Source: Alphaproteobacteria bacterium
Lineage (GTDB): Bacteria > Pseudomonadota > Alphaproteobacteria > Micropepsales > Micropepsaceae
Assembly (NCBI GenBank): GCA_028869725.1
Contig: JAGWRJ010000674.1
Location: forward strand, 1 to 6,931
DNA: 6,931 nucleotides
Direction: 5' to 3'
Made by a program: the position numbers and the translations under genes. Below are positions 6,544 to 6,931 of this stretch, one piece after another (positions within the stretch are counted from its first letter, which is position 1; every line of letters starts with the position of its first letter). Below the pieces are notes generated by a model. It had not been told where the DNA came from, ran no database searches, and worked only from the letters and a program-made list of their open reading frames with translations.

Positions 6544-6931
6544 TTAGTCCGCTTGAGCGGGACTACCCATCGCCCCGTATCTCCAATACCACGGACGAAC
6601 GCGACCATAAAATGTCGCGAAATTATCGAAGCGTTCCGAATGAAAGGCAGATGCAGCCGGATCCGGATGCATGGTCTCGCCCTCATGCGTCATGACCGCC
6701 GCGGACTGCAAATCGGCATACCATCCGGCGGCGACCGCAGCGGCCATGGCGCTGCCACGTGCGCCGCATAGTTCGGGCGCATCGACGCGTTGAACGGGGC
6801 GTCCCAGCACATCAGCAAAGATCTGGGTCCAGAAGCGGCTCCGGGCGCCACCGCCGACTATTCGAATGGTCTGGCCGCCGCGCCCCGAAAGTCGGTCGAA
6901 GGGACGCATTGCCCAGCGCGCATTGAGCGCA
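6544..6931 (-). CDS. FGGY-family carbohydrate/polyol kinase, C-terminal part only
   Basis: The frame is open from the right window edge to a TAA at 6544-6546, showing about 128 C-terminal residues of a family usually near 450-550 long. The visible piece belongs to the second FGGY domain: ALNARWAMRPFDRL is the helix before the nucleotide site; IRIVGGGARSRFWTQIFADV is the conserved GGGA.S..W.Q..AD element that binds ATP; and ELCGARGSAMAAAVAAGWYAD is the following conserved Ala/Gly-rich helix. Such enzymes phosphorylate sugars or polyols such as xylulose, ribulose, glycerol or erythritol. This tail is closest in feel to xylulokinases, but the sugar-binding N-terminal domain is outside the window, so the substrate is unknown. 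Eight bases separate it from the phosphatidyltransferase, so the two are probably one operon with the kinase first. An ATG at 6909 is internal. Confidence 0.9.
   Translation of the reverse strand, partial: ALNARWAMRPFDRLSGRGGQTIRIVGGGARSRFWTQIFADVLGRPVQRVDAPELCGARGSAMAAAVAAGWYADLQSAAVMTHEGETMHPDPAASAFHSERFDNFATFYGRVRPWYWRYGAMGSPAQAD

Noticed and set aside
5978..6547. 189-codon plus-strand frame
   Set aside because: It is the antisense of the phosphatidyltransferase, which has a complete catalytic signature on the minus strand.

Overview
The window looks like chromosomal DNA from a Gram-negative proteobacterium. A large TonB-dependent outer-membrane receptor proves an outer membrane. The receptor style (long plug, many loop cysteines) and the NodE-like synthase suggest an alphaproteobacterium such as a sphingomonad, or a TonB-receptor-rich gammaproteobacterium. 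The sequence alone does not settle this. The DNA is moderately GC-rich. There are no tRNAs, rRNAs, CRISPR arrays or recognisable insertion sequences.

Layout. Bases 1-2820 (+) hold the end of a TonB-dependent receptor that begins left of the window. It is closed by a textbook intrinsic terminator at 2845-2872. Bases 2873-3478 have no convincing intact gene. They hold a possible decayed minus-strand reading frame, a small inverted repeat and a reasonable sigma70-type promoter candidate pointing right. From 3479 a plus-strand cluster runs acyl carrier protein (3479-3754), NodE/FabF-like beta-ketoacyl synthase (3819-5030) and a six-helix membrane protein that I read as Frag1/DRAM/Sfk1-like (5102-5884). 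Nine bases after its stop, a minus-strand pair converges on it: a CDP-alcohol phosphatidyltransferase (5894-6535) and, 8 bases upstream of that, the C-terminal part of an FGGY-type sugar/polyol kinase that runs off the right edge.

How the genes may work together. The ACP and synthase form a two-gene acyl-elongation module resembling the NodF/NodE arrangement. No ketoreductase, dehydratase or enoyl reductase is in view, so these would be borrowed from primary fatty-acid synthesis or lie elsewhere. The kinase and phosphatidyltransferase form a plausible head-group module: one makes a polyol phosphate, the other transfers a CDP-activated group onto an alcohol. The Frag1-like protein belongs to a superfamily linked in eukaryotes to lipid remodelling and membrane homeostasis. 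Together they suggest a locus making or placing an unusual membrane lipid. This is inference from adjacency; each family assignment is firmer than the joint function. The TonB receptor, cut off by its own terminator, is probably a separate unit.
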